A DNA stretch of 64,000 nt from an uncultured Desulfobacterales bacterium. GTDB lineage: Bacteria; Desulfobacterota; Desulfobulbia; Desulfobulbales; Desulfocapsaceae. How positions within the stretch are numbered: the first letter of the stretch is position 1; the number at the start of each line of letters is the position of its first letter. Where the stretch lies: positions 1 through 64,000 of the forward strand of contig CALGIJ010000029.1 of NCBI GenBank assembly GCA_937915545.1, written 5' to 3'. The position numbers and the translations under genes were made by a program. Of this stretch, positions 1 through 7,567 are shown piece by piece. Under the pieces are notes generated by a model. It made no database searches, was not told the DNA's origin, and worked only from the letters and a program-made list of their open reading frames with translations.

Positions 1-1
1 T

Positions 2-59
2 GGCCAGTAAGGGTTTCAGCCGATTTGCAAACTTACTGGCCGCAAACGCAAGTTTGCGG
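2..59. repeat. Nested inverted repeats at the left edge
   Basis: Two perfect inverted repeats sit side by side. GGCCAGTAAG (2-11) is mirrored by CTTACTGGCC (32-41), and CCGCAAAC (40-47) is mirrored by GTTTGCGG (52-59) across a 4-base loop. They lie just upstream of the GNAT gene. They could be a terminator-like structure from a gene outside the window, an operator, or a recombination site. No T-tract follows, and I could not match integron attC core sites. Confidence 0.6.
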
Positions 60-140
60 TTATCATGGGAGGCATCGTCTCCGGTTATTGGGGCAATGAC
101 CCTTGAGGGTTTACTACGAGAAATGTCTGTTGGTGAGATA

Positions 141-599
141 ATGGAACTGATCGAAATTACGTTGGAAGGTCTTCCGGCAAGCGAAATCCACCCGTTGTCA
201 GATATCGCAGCCGATGTTCTGAGGGGCACAACGGAAATGTACCAGGCAATAGGCTACCAACCGCCATGGGTTGGGTACCTTGCGCTCGTCAATGGGGATT
301 GCGTGGGCACCTGCGCCTTCAAGGGCCCCCCCGTTGACGGCCGGGTTGAAATCGCCTACTTCACCTTCCCCGGAAACGAGGGGAGGGGCATTGCCATTGA
401 GATGGCCAAGCATCTTGTCGAAAAGGCCTTGGCCGATCCCCAACCTGTGCGCATCTGCGCCCAGACCCTGCCCGAAAGGAATTCATCCACCAGAATACTA
501 GAAAAGATTGGCTTTGAGCGCATAGCTGAACTCGATCACCCCGAGGACGGCAAGGTCTGGGAATGGGAATGGAAAGGTTCAAAGGGCAAGAGCTGCTGA
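141..599 (+). CDS. GNAT-family N-acetyltransferase
   Basis: A 152-residue protein of the GCN5-related acetyltransferase fold, expected to transfer acetyl from acetyl-CoA to an unknown amine. The central strand and acetyl-CoA loop are visible as VEIAYFTFPGNEGRGIA, followed by a helix and the C-terminal NSSTRILEKIGFERI segment (small, asymmetric residues then the conserved G-F) typical of GNATs. I start it at ATG 141 because GGTGAG lies just upstream and the MELIEITL opening fits close relatives. ATG 96, ATG 123 and TTG 54 are in-frame alternatives. It stands alone among mobile-type genes, so its substrate cannot be guessed. Confidence 0.8.
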   Translation: MELIEITLEGLPASEIHPLSDIAADVLRGTTEMYQAIGYQPPWVGYLALVNGDCVGTCAFKGPPVDGRVEIAYFTFPGNEGRGIAIEMAKHLVEKALADPQPVRICAQTLPERNSSTRILEKIGFERIAELDHPEDGKVWEWEWKGSKGKSC

Positions 600-738
600 T
601 GGGCTCAAGCCCTCGGGTAAATTTGCCAAAATTGGCACTGGCAACCCTACACCCATTCCCAATTCGCATATTTTACACATAGTTCGCAGATAAGCACCTT
701 GTAATGCCGCCTGCGGCGATACACAGAAGGTCAACGCC

Positions 739-1119
739 GTGAAAATATCGATAGTCTCAGTGGCCTTATTTGCTCTGGCTACGTTTGCCGTAGCTCCATC
801 CTTTTCGGAGATTTACGAATACAAAAACGCGGCCGGTCGAACGGTTCGATCACTGTCCCCGCCCCCAGACGCAAAAAACTCCAGTGACACGGAAAGTTCA
901 AACGAAAGAAGCGCTGGCGAGTTCTGCCGCGACAAGTGGGGGAAGAATTTCGAAATGCGTGAGTACTGCATGGATAACCAGCGAAAAGCAAGAAGGCAGC
1001 TCAGTAGGTACTCTCCAGACGTCCTCGAATTTTGCAAACGGAAATGGCGCGATAACTACCAGATGATTGAATATTGCGCGAAGAATCAATCCGCCGCCAA
1101 AAGAAGACTGGGCGAATGA
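739..1119 (+). CDS. Small exported protein with duplicated Cys-Trp-Tyr-Cys motif
   Basis: A 126-residue protein with an N-terminal signal peptide (MKISIVSVALFALATFAVAPSFSE). A short stretch EIYEYKNAAGRTVRSLSPPP follows and recalls DUF4124-type periplasmic proteins. The rest is two copies of one unit: EFCRDKWGKNFEMREYC then DNQRKARRQL (about residues 61-89), and EFCKRKWRDNYQMIEYC then KNQSAAKRRL (about 98-125). Each unit keeps two cysteines 14 residues apart, a lysine-tryptophan and a basic tail. Paired disulfides in the periplasm are likely. I do not recognise a characterised family. It lies alone between GNAT and the toxin-antitoxin pair. Confidence 0.75.
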   Translation: MKISIVSVALFALATFAVAPSFSEIYEYKNAAGRTVRSLSPPPDAKNSSDTESSNERSAGEFCRDKWGKNFEMREYCMDNQRKARRQLSRYSPDVLEFCKRKWRDNYQMIEYCAKNQSAAKRRLGE

Positions 1120-1198
1120 CAAACCCGTCCGAGCGCAAATTCCAACTCAACCCTCCACGAGCAACAAGGATGATTACCCGCATGGGGTTTCTTTCGTT

Positions 1199-1504
1199 CT
1201 ATCGATGAATTGGCTTTGCCTCAAGGCGAACCCCAAGCGCGGCGCAAACCTTGCTGATGGTGTCGAAACGCGGGTTGGAGTTGGGGCGCAGGGCCTTGTA
1301 AAGGGCTTCACGGGTGATACCGGCCTTCCTGGCAACCTCGGTCATGCCACGCGCCTTGGCAATATCGCCAAGGGCTGCTGCCAAAAACGCCGGATCGTTC
1401 TCTTCCATGACGACTGTCAGATACTCAGCTATGGCTTGTTCGCTGTCCAGGTATTGGGTAACATCGAATTCTGGCAGCTCGGACACCTTGATCTTCTTTT
1501 CCAT
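1199..1504 (-). CDS. Antitoxin of a HigBA/RelBE-like module (HTH)
   Basis: A 101-residue antidote protein with a C-terminal helix-turn-helix (GMTEVARKAGITREALYKAL, about 53-72), followed by NPRFDTISKVCAALGVRL. This is the layout of the 'putative addiction module antidote' family. It should neutralise the adjacent RelE-like toxin and, through its HTH, repress the pair. It lies 3 bases downstream of the toxin on the same strand; toxin-first order is the rule for this family (HigBA-like). The N-terminal 45 residues are the probable toxin-binding part. Confidence 0.88.
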   Translation of the reverse strand: MEKKIKVSELPEFDVTQYLDSEQAIAEYLTVVMEENDPAFLAAALGDIAKARGMTEVARKAGITREALYKALRPNSNPRFDTISKVCAALGVRLEAKPIHR

Positions 1505-1507
1505 TTT

Positions 1508-1804
1508 TCACCCCTCAAGGGTCGCGGCCATCTTCACCGCGCGGGATATGTCGGCGGCCTGTGTCGATTTATCGCCGCCGCCCAGCATGAGCACCACCAC
1601 TTCCCCGCGCTTCGCATAGTACATCCGCCATCCGGGGCCGAAGTGCTCCCGCATCTCAAACACCTCGCCGCCTACTGGCTTGACATCACCGAGATTGCCT
1701 AGCTGTGCCTTGCGCAAACGCGCCGCCAGTCGTCGCTTGGTCATACCGTCTCGGATGCCAGAGAGCCATTTGTCAAACTCCGGGGTGGTTTTTATCGTGT
1801 ACAT
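1508..1804 (-). CDS. RelE/HigB-like addiction module toxin
   Basis: A 98-residue toxin of the 'addiction module killer protein' group in the RelE/ParE superfamily, predicted to be a ribosome-associated mRNA interferase. Visible signatures are MYTIKTTPEFDKWLSGI at the N-terminus, the GDVKPVGGEVFEMREHFGPGWRMYY strand region with basic and aromatic residues near the active site, and a C-terminal KSTQAADISRA segment. I use the ATG at 1804; an in-frame TTG at 1810 would add two residues. The antitoxin gene follows 3 bases later. Function is inferred from family membership. Confidence 0.87.
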   Translation of the reverse strand: MYTIKTTPEFDKWLSGIRDGMTKRRLAARLRKAQLGNLGDVKPVGGEVFEMREHFGPGWRMYYAKRGEVVVLMLGGGDKSTQAADISRAVKMAATLEG

Positions 1805-1809
1805 GCTCA

Positions 1810-1838
1810 ACTGTAATCGTTTGGATACAGCTTGTCAA
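1810..1838 (-). promoter_or_regulatory. Possible sigma-70 promoter of the toxin-antitoxin pair
   Basis: On the minus strand TTGACA (1833-1838) and TACAGT (1810-1815) are separated by 17 bases. Transcription would begin about at the toxin ATG (1804), giving a nearly leaderless message. That is unusual, so the true promoter could be further upstream. Confidence 0.4.
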
Positions 1839-2030
1839 TATCCCTTCATCTTGAAGACCACCAGCTCTACGGCAAAGAGGCTTTCTCCAATTTTTTCTTT
1901 CAGCTTGGCTCGCCACCAGCTGCAAACAGCAAGTGCTCTTCTGTATGGTCTCATCGAAACGGCCAAGGCCAACGTGTTAGTACTCACCTTTTTTAAATAA
2001 TCTTCGAACCCGCACTGAAGGTTTTACATA

Positions 2031-2075
2031 ATAATACATTATATTGTTGACTCTTCCGTATAACAATTTTATACT
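2031..2075 (+). promoter_or_regulatory. Sigma-70 promoter with adjacent palindrome upstream of the XRE-ImmA gene
   Basis: TTGACT (2047-2052) and TATACT (2070-2075) are separated by exactly 17 bases, an excellent -35/-10 pair. Immediately upstream is the inverted repeat ATAATACATTAT (2031-2042), a plausible operator for the helix-turn-helix of the following protein. The start codon follows at 2102 behind GGGGGAAG. The rest of the 1811-2030 interval shows nothing I can name. Confidence 0.7.
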
Positions 2076-2101
2076 TTATGTATCCAAAAGGGGGAAGATG
2101 A

Positions 2102-3238
2102 ATGTTGAAAATGGAGTTGGCAGAGCGTCTACGCAAGGCCCGCGAGTCCGCCGGTTTGTCTATTGGTGAAGCGACTTCACGTCTCGGGTTTAGCAATTAT
2201 CAGACGCTAAGCAGTATTGAGAAAGGGGATAGAGAAGTAAAGGCGAGTGAATTGGTGTTGTTCGCCAAGGCATACTTTTGCAGTCTAAACAACCTCCTTA
2301 TCAAAGATGAAATATCACACCCAGCAATCCATTTCTTGTGGCGGAAAGCACCACTGGAAAGAAAAGCAGAGATAGAAGCCGCCATTAGGCTCAGAGTTGA
2401 AGGATATCATCTTGTTGAGCAACTTTTGGGAATGATTGATGAGAGTACAGGGTTCTCAATTATGGTTTCTCCTTCAGATATCCGCACCTATCAGCAAGTA
2501 GACATTCTTGCGACAAGAGTATCTAATCTTTTAAATTTGGGAAGCAGACCGGCTTTGTCTCTCCAGAAGGTTATGGAACAAGTGCTGCGCACCAAAATTC
2601 TCTTTATAAAATTATCTGAGTTTGGTTCTGCCGCGGTGACGGTACATCCCGAGTTCGGCGCCACTATTGTTGTAAACAACGAGGAAGCGCCATGGCGTAT
2701 CAACTTTACTCTTGCTCATGAACTATTCCATATCATTACTTGGAATACGTTTGACCCATCAGACCTTGAGCAGGATGAATTCCTTTTCAAGGACATTGAG
2801 AAAAAGGCTGATCGCTTTGCTTCGACACTTCTGCTTCCGGAAAGCACTGTGCGGGAAGAATTAAGTTCAAGGATCAAAAATCAGAGGCTCTCTTTCTCCG
2901 ATATCGTCGACATTGCCCGTGAATTTGGCGTTTCAAGCCAAGCGCTACTTTACCGTATGGCGAACTTGCGAATTGTCGAATGGGAAAAAGCAAACGAACT
3001 GGCAAAAAACGACGAGCTCCATCAAATCGATCGAAGAATCAGAAAAGATTCAGCCAACGAAGCACCATCTTCCGAAAGATTTTCGCTCTTGGCCGTTAAG
3101 TGTCTCCGGAGAGGGTTAATATCACGCGGCAAATTCTCTGAATTACTTGAAATCGATCGTGCTGATATTGACGATTTTCTTGAATACCGGGGATTGTGTG
3201 AGGAGGAGGGCGAGTCGATTGAAATTATGGCTTCTTGA
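2102..3238 (+). CDS. XRE HTH plus ImmA/IrrE zinc metallopeptidase
   Basis: A 378-residue fusion. Residues 4-60 are an XRE-type helix-turn-helix (LAERLRKARESAGLSIGEAT, then SSIEKGDREV). The middle and C-terminal part is an ImmA/IrrE (COG2856) metallopeptidase with zinc motif HELFH in FTLAHELFHIITW, followed by KKADRFASTLLLPE, whose acidic and hydrophobic pattern supplies the third ligand region. Relatives such as ImmA cleave an HTH repressor to trigger induction, so this fusion may act on itself or a partner. Its end overlaps the next gene by 20 bases, which implies co-translation. The gene is clearly more AT-rich than its surroundings, a sign of transfer. Confidence 0.9.
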   Translation: MLKMELAERLRKARESAGLSIGEATSRLGFSNYQTLSSIEKGDREVKASELVLFAKAYFCSLNNLLIKDEISHPAIHFLWRKAPLERKAEIEAAIRLRVEGYHLVEQLLGMIDESTGFSIMVSPSDIRTYQQVDILATRVSNLLNLGSRPALSLQKVMEQVLRTKILFIKLSEFGSAAVTVHPEFGATIVVNNEEAPWRINFTLAHELFHIITWNTFDPSDLEQDEFLFKDIEKKADRFASTLLLPESTVREELSSRIKNQRLSFSDIVDIAREFGVSSQALLYRMANLRIVEWEKANELAKNDELHQIDRRIRKDSANEAPSSERFSLLAVKCLRRGLISRGKFSELLEIDRADIDDFLEYRGLCEEEGESIEIMAS

Positions 3239-3737
3239 TGCTGATGTCATTATTAAGCTTCTGGAAATTGACATCTTTGACAAACTTGCTGGCCTTCACT
3301 CCCTACATGTAGCATCGACCGTTGTTGATGAAGTGAAATATTTCCGGAGATCTGGCCAGAAATTTCAGGTGGATTTCCGGCAACAATACATCGAATCTGG
3401 CCAAGTCGTAGAATCTACGGCAAGTGTTGAAAAAATTCAGGAAATTCTTTCCCGGCTGCCTCCGTTACGTCAAAAAAGCATCCACGCAGGCGAAATTGAG
3501 TCACTTGCTATTCTTATCGAACAGCAAGACCTCATTCTCTGCACTTTCGATGCTGCAGCAATACGGACACTTCCCTTCCTAGACGTTACCGACCGTGCTA
3601 TCTCTGCTGAGCGCCTTCTGCAAAGCTCTGGCCTGACCTTGTCTCCTGGATACAAACTTGATCCTAGACTTCGCGAAGAATATTTCAAATCCAATATGGA
3701 ACAGGGTTCACAAGATTTTATTTTATACTCCACTTAA
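3219..3737 (+). CDS. PIN-like domain protein, probable toxin or effector
   Basis: A 172-residue protein read from TTG 3219, chosen because AGGAGGAGGG (3201-3210) lies 8 bases upstream. The in-frame ATG at 3147 lies far inside the previous gene. PIN-like signs are an N-terminal strand with an acidic residue, LWLLDADVIIKLLE; VVDEV after the second strand; GEIESLAIL, equivalent to the central conserved acidic position; and LCTFDAAAIRTLPFL, like the C-terminal D-x-A of PIN nucleases. Such proteins are often RNases. Pairing with XRE-COG2856 proteins has been noted among predicted toxin-antitoxin or stress modules. The catalytic set is inferred, not proven. Confidence 0.72.
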   Translation: MKLWLLDADVIIKLLEIDIFDKLAGLHSLHVASTVVDEVKYFRRSGQKFQVDFRQQYIESGQVVESTASVEKIQEILSRLPPLRQKSIHAGEIESLAILIEQQDLILCTFDAAAIRTLPFLDVTDRAISAERLLQSSGLTLSPGYKLDPRLREEYFKSNMEQGSQDFILYST

Positions 3738-3850
3738 AGGGTATTCAGCCGAGTTGAGCCCTGCGCAACTTTTTCTGTCTGGCGATTTTTGCTGATTGGT
3801 AGAAAGCTGGTTGACCACGATTGACCTGCCACCATAGTTTGAGGGCAACA

Positions 3851-3893
3851 AAAAAGGCTGGTAAAGGTTCATCCAAAACCTTTACCAGCCTTT
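3851..3893 (-). terminator. Rho-independent terminator of tRNA-Pro
   Basis: A perfect 17-bp stem (3853-3869 with 3877-3893) with a 7-base loop. On the minus strand it is followed by a run of T (plus-strand A-run 3850-3857, overlapping the stem foot). It sits directly behind the tRNA 3' end. The interval 3738-3850, between the PIN-like gene and this hairpin, shows nothing else. Confidence 0.88.
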
Positions 3894-3902
3894 ATCACCT
3901 AA

Positions 3903-3980
<78 letters not shown>

Positions 3981-4106
3981 ACTGACAAATTTTTGCAAAT
4001 TTTGCTCGCATCGGGCGCAGATGCGCCGACGCGGGATATGCTTTAGCATAGTTCGGTCAGCGTGTCCACAAAATTTTGCTGAGCCAGGCGGAGCGCGCCT
4101 CGCAGG

Positions 4107-5084
4107 TCAGAGGCTGTCGATCTCGATCCAGTTGCCGCTCAGCACCGACTTGCGCGCGGCATGACAGATGGTCACCGCCGCCAGGCCCTCCCGGGCGGGG
4201 ACGGGGTTGGCCCCTTTGCCAGCCAGGAAGAGGGCCCAGTCGCGCAGAAGCGGCACCAGGGTTGGGACAGGGGGCGGCAAGGGCAAGGCGGTCACTCTGC
4301 TGCCATCGATCTTCTCGAGGATGCCATGGATCTGGTCGCCGTGCAGCTGGCCCTTCTCGCAGACCAGCTCGTAGCGGCCGCTGCGTGCCGGGCCGACCTT
4401 GCTGGCGTCGACGATGCCGAGGGCGCCGTTGCCGAGGAGGATCTCGGCGACGATGGCGTCTTCGAGGCGAGGGTTGAAGATCTTGCGGGCCACAGCGCGG
4501 ATCTTGACCACCTCCTCGCCGGTGATGAAGCGCAGGGCGTCGAAGAGGTGCACGGCGGTATGGAAGATGACGCCGCCGCCGGCCACCTCCGGCTGCGCCA
4601 GCCAGGGCAGGGTCGAGACCTCGAGGCGCTGGCAGGCGAAAAGCGAATAAAGGCGCCCGAAGCTGGGCAGATGATCGCGCAAGGCCTTGATAACGCAGTT
4701 ATAGCGCAGCGTCTGGGCGATGGTGAAGGGCAGGTCGGCCTCTTCGAACATCGCCACCAGCCGCTTGCCCTGCTGCAGATCGGTGGCCAGTGGCTTCTCC
4801 AGCAGCAGCGGTTTTCGCGAGGCAACGCAGTGGCTGCCGATCTCCTCATTGAGGTTGGGGGTGGCGGCGACGATCACCGCATCCACCCGGGGCGAGGCCA
4901 CCAACTCGCGCCAGTCGGCGAAATAGGCGGCGCCCCAGCCCTCGGCCTGCGCCCGGCCTTCCGCCGAGCGCCTGCTGACCGCCGTCAGCTCGAAGCGGTC
5001 GTGGACATCCTCGATGATATGCCGGGCATAACGACTGCCATGCTTGCCGGTGCCGATCAGACCGACACGAATCTTCTTCCGCAT
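4107..5084 (-). CDS. Gfo/Idh/MocA-family NAD(P)-dependent oxidoreductase
   Basis: A 325-residue dehydrogenase-type protein. The N-terminal Rossmann motif is VGLIGTGKHGSRYARHI, and the family's EKP signature follows in KPLLLEKPLATDL (about residues 93-105), where the lysine is the usual catalytic base. A C-terminal alpha/beta domain includes GGGVIFHTAVHLFDALRFITG, with the histidine position typical of these enzymes. Members oxidise sugars, inositols or related alcohols; the substrate here is unknown. The gene is downstream of a cobalamin riboswitch and a short ORF on the same strand, 115 bases after that ORF, so it may belong to their transcript. Confidence 0.88.
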   Translation of the reverse strand: MRKKIRVGLIGTGKHGSRYARHIIEDVHDRFELTAVSRRSAEGRAQAEGWGAAYFADWRELVASPRVDAVIVAATPNLNEEIGSHCVASRKPLLLEKPLATDLQQGKRLVAMFEEADLPFTIAQTLRYNCVIKALRDHLPSFGRLYSLFACQRLEVSTLPWLAQPEVAGGGVIFHTAVHLFDALRFITGEEVVKIRAVARKIFNPRLEDAIVAEILLGNGALGIVDASKVGPARSGRYELVCEKGQLHGDQIHGILEKIDGSRVTALPLPPPVPTLVPLLRDWALFLAGKGANPVPAREGLAAVTICHAARKSVLSGNWIEIDSL

Positions 5085-5199
5085 ACATCCTCCACCCCGG
5101 GAACCTCCCGTACCGCCCCTGCCCCACCTGCCTCTCTTCTTGAAGTATACGGAGAAGCGCCCAGCCGGTCAATGGTGCAGGGGCGGCGTGGCTGGTCGC

Positions 5200-5355
5200 C
5201 TAGCGCCGGCTTGACGCGGCCGGGGTGCCCGGCGCCACCCGCACGATCAGGCCGCGCATGCGCCGTGACCAGGCCCTGAGCACCGCCTGGAAGACATCCC
5301 AATCCCTGATGGCCGCAAAGCCCTGCTTCTCGATTGCCAGTTCCGTTCTCTCCAT
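5200..5355 (-). CDS. Short ORF directly behind the cobalamin riboswitch
   Basis: A 51-residue frame, MERTELAIEKQGFAAIRDWD onward, ending VRVAPGTPAASSRR. The start at 5355 is preceded by GGAGG with 9 bases spacing (5365-5369), better placed than the ATG at 5364, which abuts the GGAGG. It is the first frame after the riboswitch terminator. I recognise no family. The basic, mostly helical sequence (VFQAVLRAWSRRMRGLIVRV) could be a real small protein, a leader peptide, or a relic of a larger B12-regulated gene. The 115 bases to the next gene hold no obvious feature. Confidence 0.45.
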   Translation of the reverse strand: MERTELAIEKQGFAAIRDWDVFQAVLRAWSRRMRGLIVRVAPGTPAASSRR

Positions 5356-5403
5356 TGTCTTCATCCTCCACTTGCCTTCCGCGTCGCCGGCAGGGGAGCC
5401 AAT

Positions 5404-5443
5404 GAAAAAGGCCCCCGAACCACGACAAGTTGGTCCGGGGGCC
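5404..5443 (-). terminator. Terminator of the cobalamin riboswitch expression platform
   Basis: On the minus strand GGCCCCCGGACC pairs with GGTTCGGGGGCC over 12 bp (one G-U) around a 10-base loop, followed by TTTTTC. It lies about 60 bases after the aptamer, so the riboswitch most likely controls transcription termination. Confidence 0.88.
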
Positions 5444-5502
5444 CTGATTTCACCACAGACATTGCGCCCTTCTCCCTGATCCACGGGGAGTACGACTGAC
5501 CA

Positions 5503-5657
5503 GTCAGGGCAGGTATTCTGACTTCCGGCTCCTCCTACTCCCCGCGCCTTCCCGCCGCGTTGCGGCAGTGGCCATGCGAGTTTCGTCCCCGGTTACAGCG
5601 GCGGGCCCGCTCCGGATTCGCACCGGATTCCCTTTTCGTGTCTTGCGACACCCTGAC
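5503..5657 (-). promoter_or_regulatory. Cobalamin (AdoCbl-type) riboswitch
   Basis: Read on the minus strand, the element holds the conserved blocks in order: GGGAATCCGGTGCGAATCCG, then CCGCTGTAACC, GACGAAACTCGCATGGCCACTG, GGGAAGG, and the B12 box AGTCAGAATACCTGCC (5508-5523). A P1 stem GTCAGGG/CCCTGAC closes it. It is followed by an intrinsic terminator, so cobalamin binding should switch off the downstream short ORF and probably the Gfo/Idh gene. No cobalamin transport or synthesis gene follows it here, which is odd. The interval 5658-5747 up to hemC holds nothing else. Confidence 0.95.
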
Positions 5658-5747
5658 ACCATCGTTGTAGCCGGAATCCGGCTGCCCGTCAACAGCGGAC
5701 TGAACGCCGCCGTAAAGCCGGCCAGCCGTCCCCGGCGCGGCCGCGAC

Positions 5748-6683
5748 TCACTTGCCCGTCGCCTGCTGCCTCCTGATTTCGGCCAGCATCGCGGCGCCGC
5801 CGGCGGCGAGGATGGCCTGACCAAGGCGATGGCCCAGTTCCTCGGCCTCGCCGGCCGGGGCGCTCTCGCTCATCTGCAGCAGCTGGCCGCCGTCGAGGCT
5901 GGCCAGCCCGGCGGTCAGGGTCAGCCTGCCTGCGTCGAGCACGGCATGGCCGAAGGCGGGAATGCTGCAGCCGCCCTCGAGGGTCTTGAGGAAAGCGCGC
6001 TCGGCCAGCAGGCAGGTCTCGCTCTCCACGTTGTTGAGGCAGCGGCGGATGGCCTCGCGCTTATCGGCGGCGAGCGTGGTGGCCGCCTCGATGGCGATGC
6101 AGCCCTGCCCCACCGGCGGCACGAACCTGGCCGGGTCGAACTCCTTAACGATCATCCCCTCGTAGCCCATGCGTTTGACCCCGGCGTAGGCAAGCAGCAG
6201 GGCCTCGCAATGGCCCTCCTCCATCTTGCGGATCCGTGTCTGCAGGTTGCCGCGCATCTCGACGAGCTTCACATGGGGATAGTAGCGCTGCACAAAGGCG
6301 CGCCGCCTCACCGACGAAGTGCCGACCACCAGGGGCCGCGTGGGGTCGTCGATGTCGATGTCCGGCTTCGTGGCGAGGAGGACATCGCCGGACTTCTCCC
6401 TGGCGGTAAAGGCGATGAGCGCAAAGCCCGGCGGCAGCTGCGACTGCATGTCCTTGGCGCTGTGCACGGCGATGTCGGTGAGGCCGGCGGCGAGATGTTC
6501 CTCGAGCTCGGCGGTAAAGACGCCCTTGCTGCCGATCTTGGCGATGGAGGTGTCGAGGACCCTGTCGCCAACCGTCTCCATCGCCGTGATGCGCGTTTCC
6601 ATGCCTGCCGCGGCCAGGGCCTCGGCCACCGACTCGGTCTGCCACATGGCAAGCCTGCTCTTGCGTGTTCCTATGCTGATCAT
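5748..6683 (-). CDS. hemC: Hydroxymethylbilane synthase (porphobilinogen deaminase)
   Basis: A 311-residue cytoplasmic enzyme that polymerises four porphobilinogens into hydroxymethylbilane, the common precursor of haem, sirohaem and cobalamin. Signatures are ISIGTRKSRLAMWQT at the start, HSAKDMQSQLP, VGTSSVRRRAF, the catalytic LVEMRGNLQTRIRK region, GQGCIAIEA, and the dipyrromethane-binding cysteine in LEGGCSIPAFGHA. I choose ATG 6683, which has GGAAGGTGAG immediately upstream, over the in-frame ATG at 6695. Length is normal. It is followed on the same strand by a cobalamin riboswitch, but that element controls what lies after it, not hemC. Confidence 0.96.
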   Translation of the reverse strand: MISIGTRKSRLAMWQTESVAEALAAAGMETRITAMETVGDRVLDTSIAKIGSKGVFTAELEEHLAAGLTDIAVHSAKDMQSQLPPGFALIAFTAREKSGDVLLATKPDIDIDDPTRPLVVGTSSVRRRAFVQRYYPHVKLVEMRGNLQTRIRKMEEGHCEALLLAYAGVKRMGYEGMIVKEFDPARFVPPVGQGCIAIEAATTLAADKREAIRRCLNNVESETCLLAERAFLKTLEGGCSIPAFGHAVLDAGRLTLTAGLASLDGGQLLQMSESAPAGEAEELGHRLGQAILAAGGAAMLAEIRRQQATGK

Positions 6684-6826
6684 CTCACCTTCCATGCCGT
6701 TGTTTTCCTGTACAAGGGCGGCAGCCGCCCACCGCGGCGGCCTGCCGCCGCCATATCGCCCGGCCTTTCGTAACCGGGCCTGAAGTGGTCATTGCCTCGC
6801 GCCGGGCAAAGACGTATCATACCACC

Positions 6827-7567
6827 ATGAGACTGCTTCTCTACAACATACGTTATGGCACCGGCCATAAAAACGGCTACCACCTGCCGCTGCCCTTTGC
6901 CGGCTTTTTCAAGCGGACGAACGTCAACCTGCAGCGCATCATCAATTTCATCGCCTCCATCAACCCCGACATCCTCGCCCTGGTGGAGGTCGACTCCGGC
7001 TCCTACCGCACCAATTACTGCTGCCAGGCGCAGGTCATCGCCGACCGCCTCGGCTATCAGTACATCGTCGAGAGCAAGTACCGCAGCGGCTCCCTGGCCC
7101 AGCGGGTGCCCGTGCTGCGGCGCCAGTCCAACGCCATCCTTACCAAGCAGAACATCGAGGACTACCGTTTCCACTACTTCGAGCAGGGCATGAAGCGGCT
7201 GATCATCGAGACCAGCCTGCAGGAGGTGGCAGTCTTCATCGTCCACCTCTCCCTCAAGTACCGCCACCGCCAGAACCAGCTGGAGCAGCTGCACAGCCTG
7301 ATCTGCGAAGTCGACAAGGACGTCATCATCGCCGGCGACTTCAACACCTTCTGGGGCAGCCGCGAGCTCAACCTCTTCCTCGCCGCCACCGGCCTCAGGA
7401 ACGCCAACGTCAGCAACTCCCCCTCGCACCCCAGCCACGCGCCGCAGCGGCAGATCGACTTCATCCTGCACAGCCCCGGCATCCGCATCGACAGCTTCTA
7501 CATCCCCGAGGTGCGGCTCTCCGATCACTCGCCGCTGGTCTGCGATTTTTCCTGCATCTTCTCCTGA
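6827..7567 (+). CDS. Endonuclease/exonuclease/phosphatase family protein
   Basis: A 246-residue metal-dependent phosphoesterase-fold protein. Family motifs are LLYNIRYGTG at the N-terminus, DILALVEVDSGS (catalytic glutamate), VFIVHLSLKYRHRQNQ (histidine), VIIAGDFNTFWGS (Asp/Asn), RQIDFILHSPG, and the terminal SDHSPLV histidine. It could hydrolyse phosphodiesters in nucleic acids, lipids or other substrates; the specificity is unknown. Start ATG 6827 places MRLLLYNIR at the first strand; the frame extends to 6785 but has no better start. It is divergent from hemC, and its 3' end overlaps the convergent kinase gene by 43 bases. Confidence 0.88.
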   Translation: MRLLLYNIRYGTGHKNGYHLPLPFAGFFKRTNVNLQRIINFIASINPDILALVEVDSGSYRTNYCCQAQVIADRLGYQYIVESKYRSGSLAQRVPVLRRQSNAILTKQNIEDYRFHYFEQGMKRLIIETSLQEVAVFIVHLSLKYRHRQNQLEQLHSLICEVDKDVIIAGDFNTFWGSRELNLFLAATGLRNANVSNSPSHPSHAPQRQIDFILHSPGIRIDSFYIPEVRLSDHSPLVCDFSCIFS

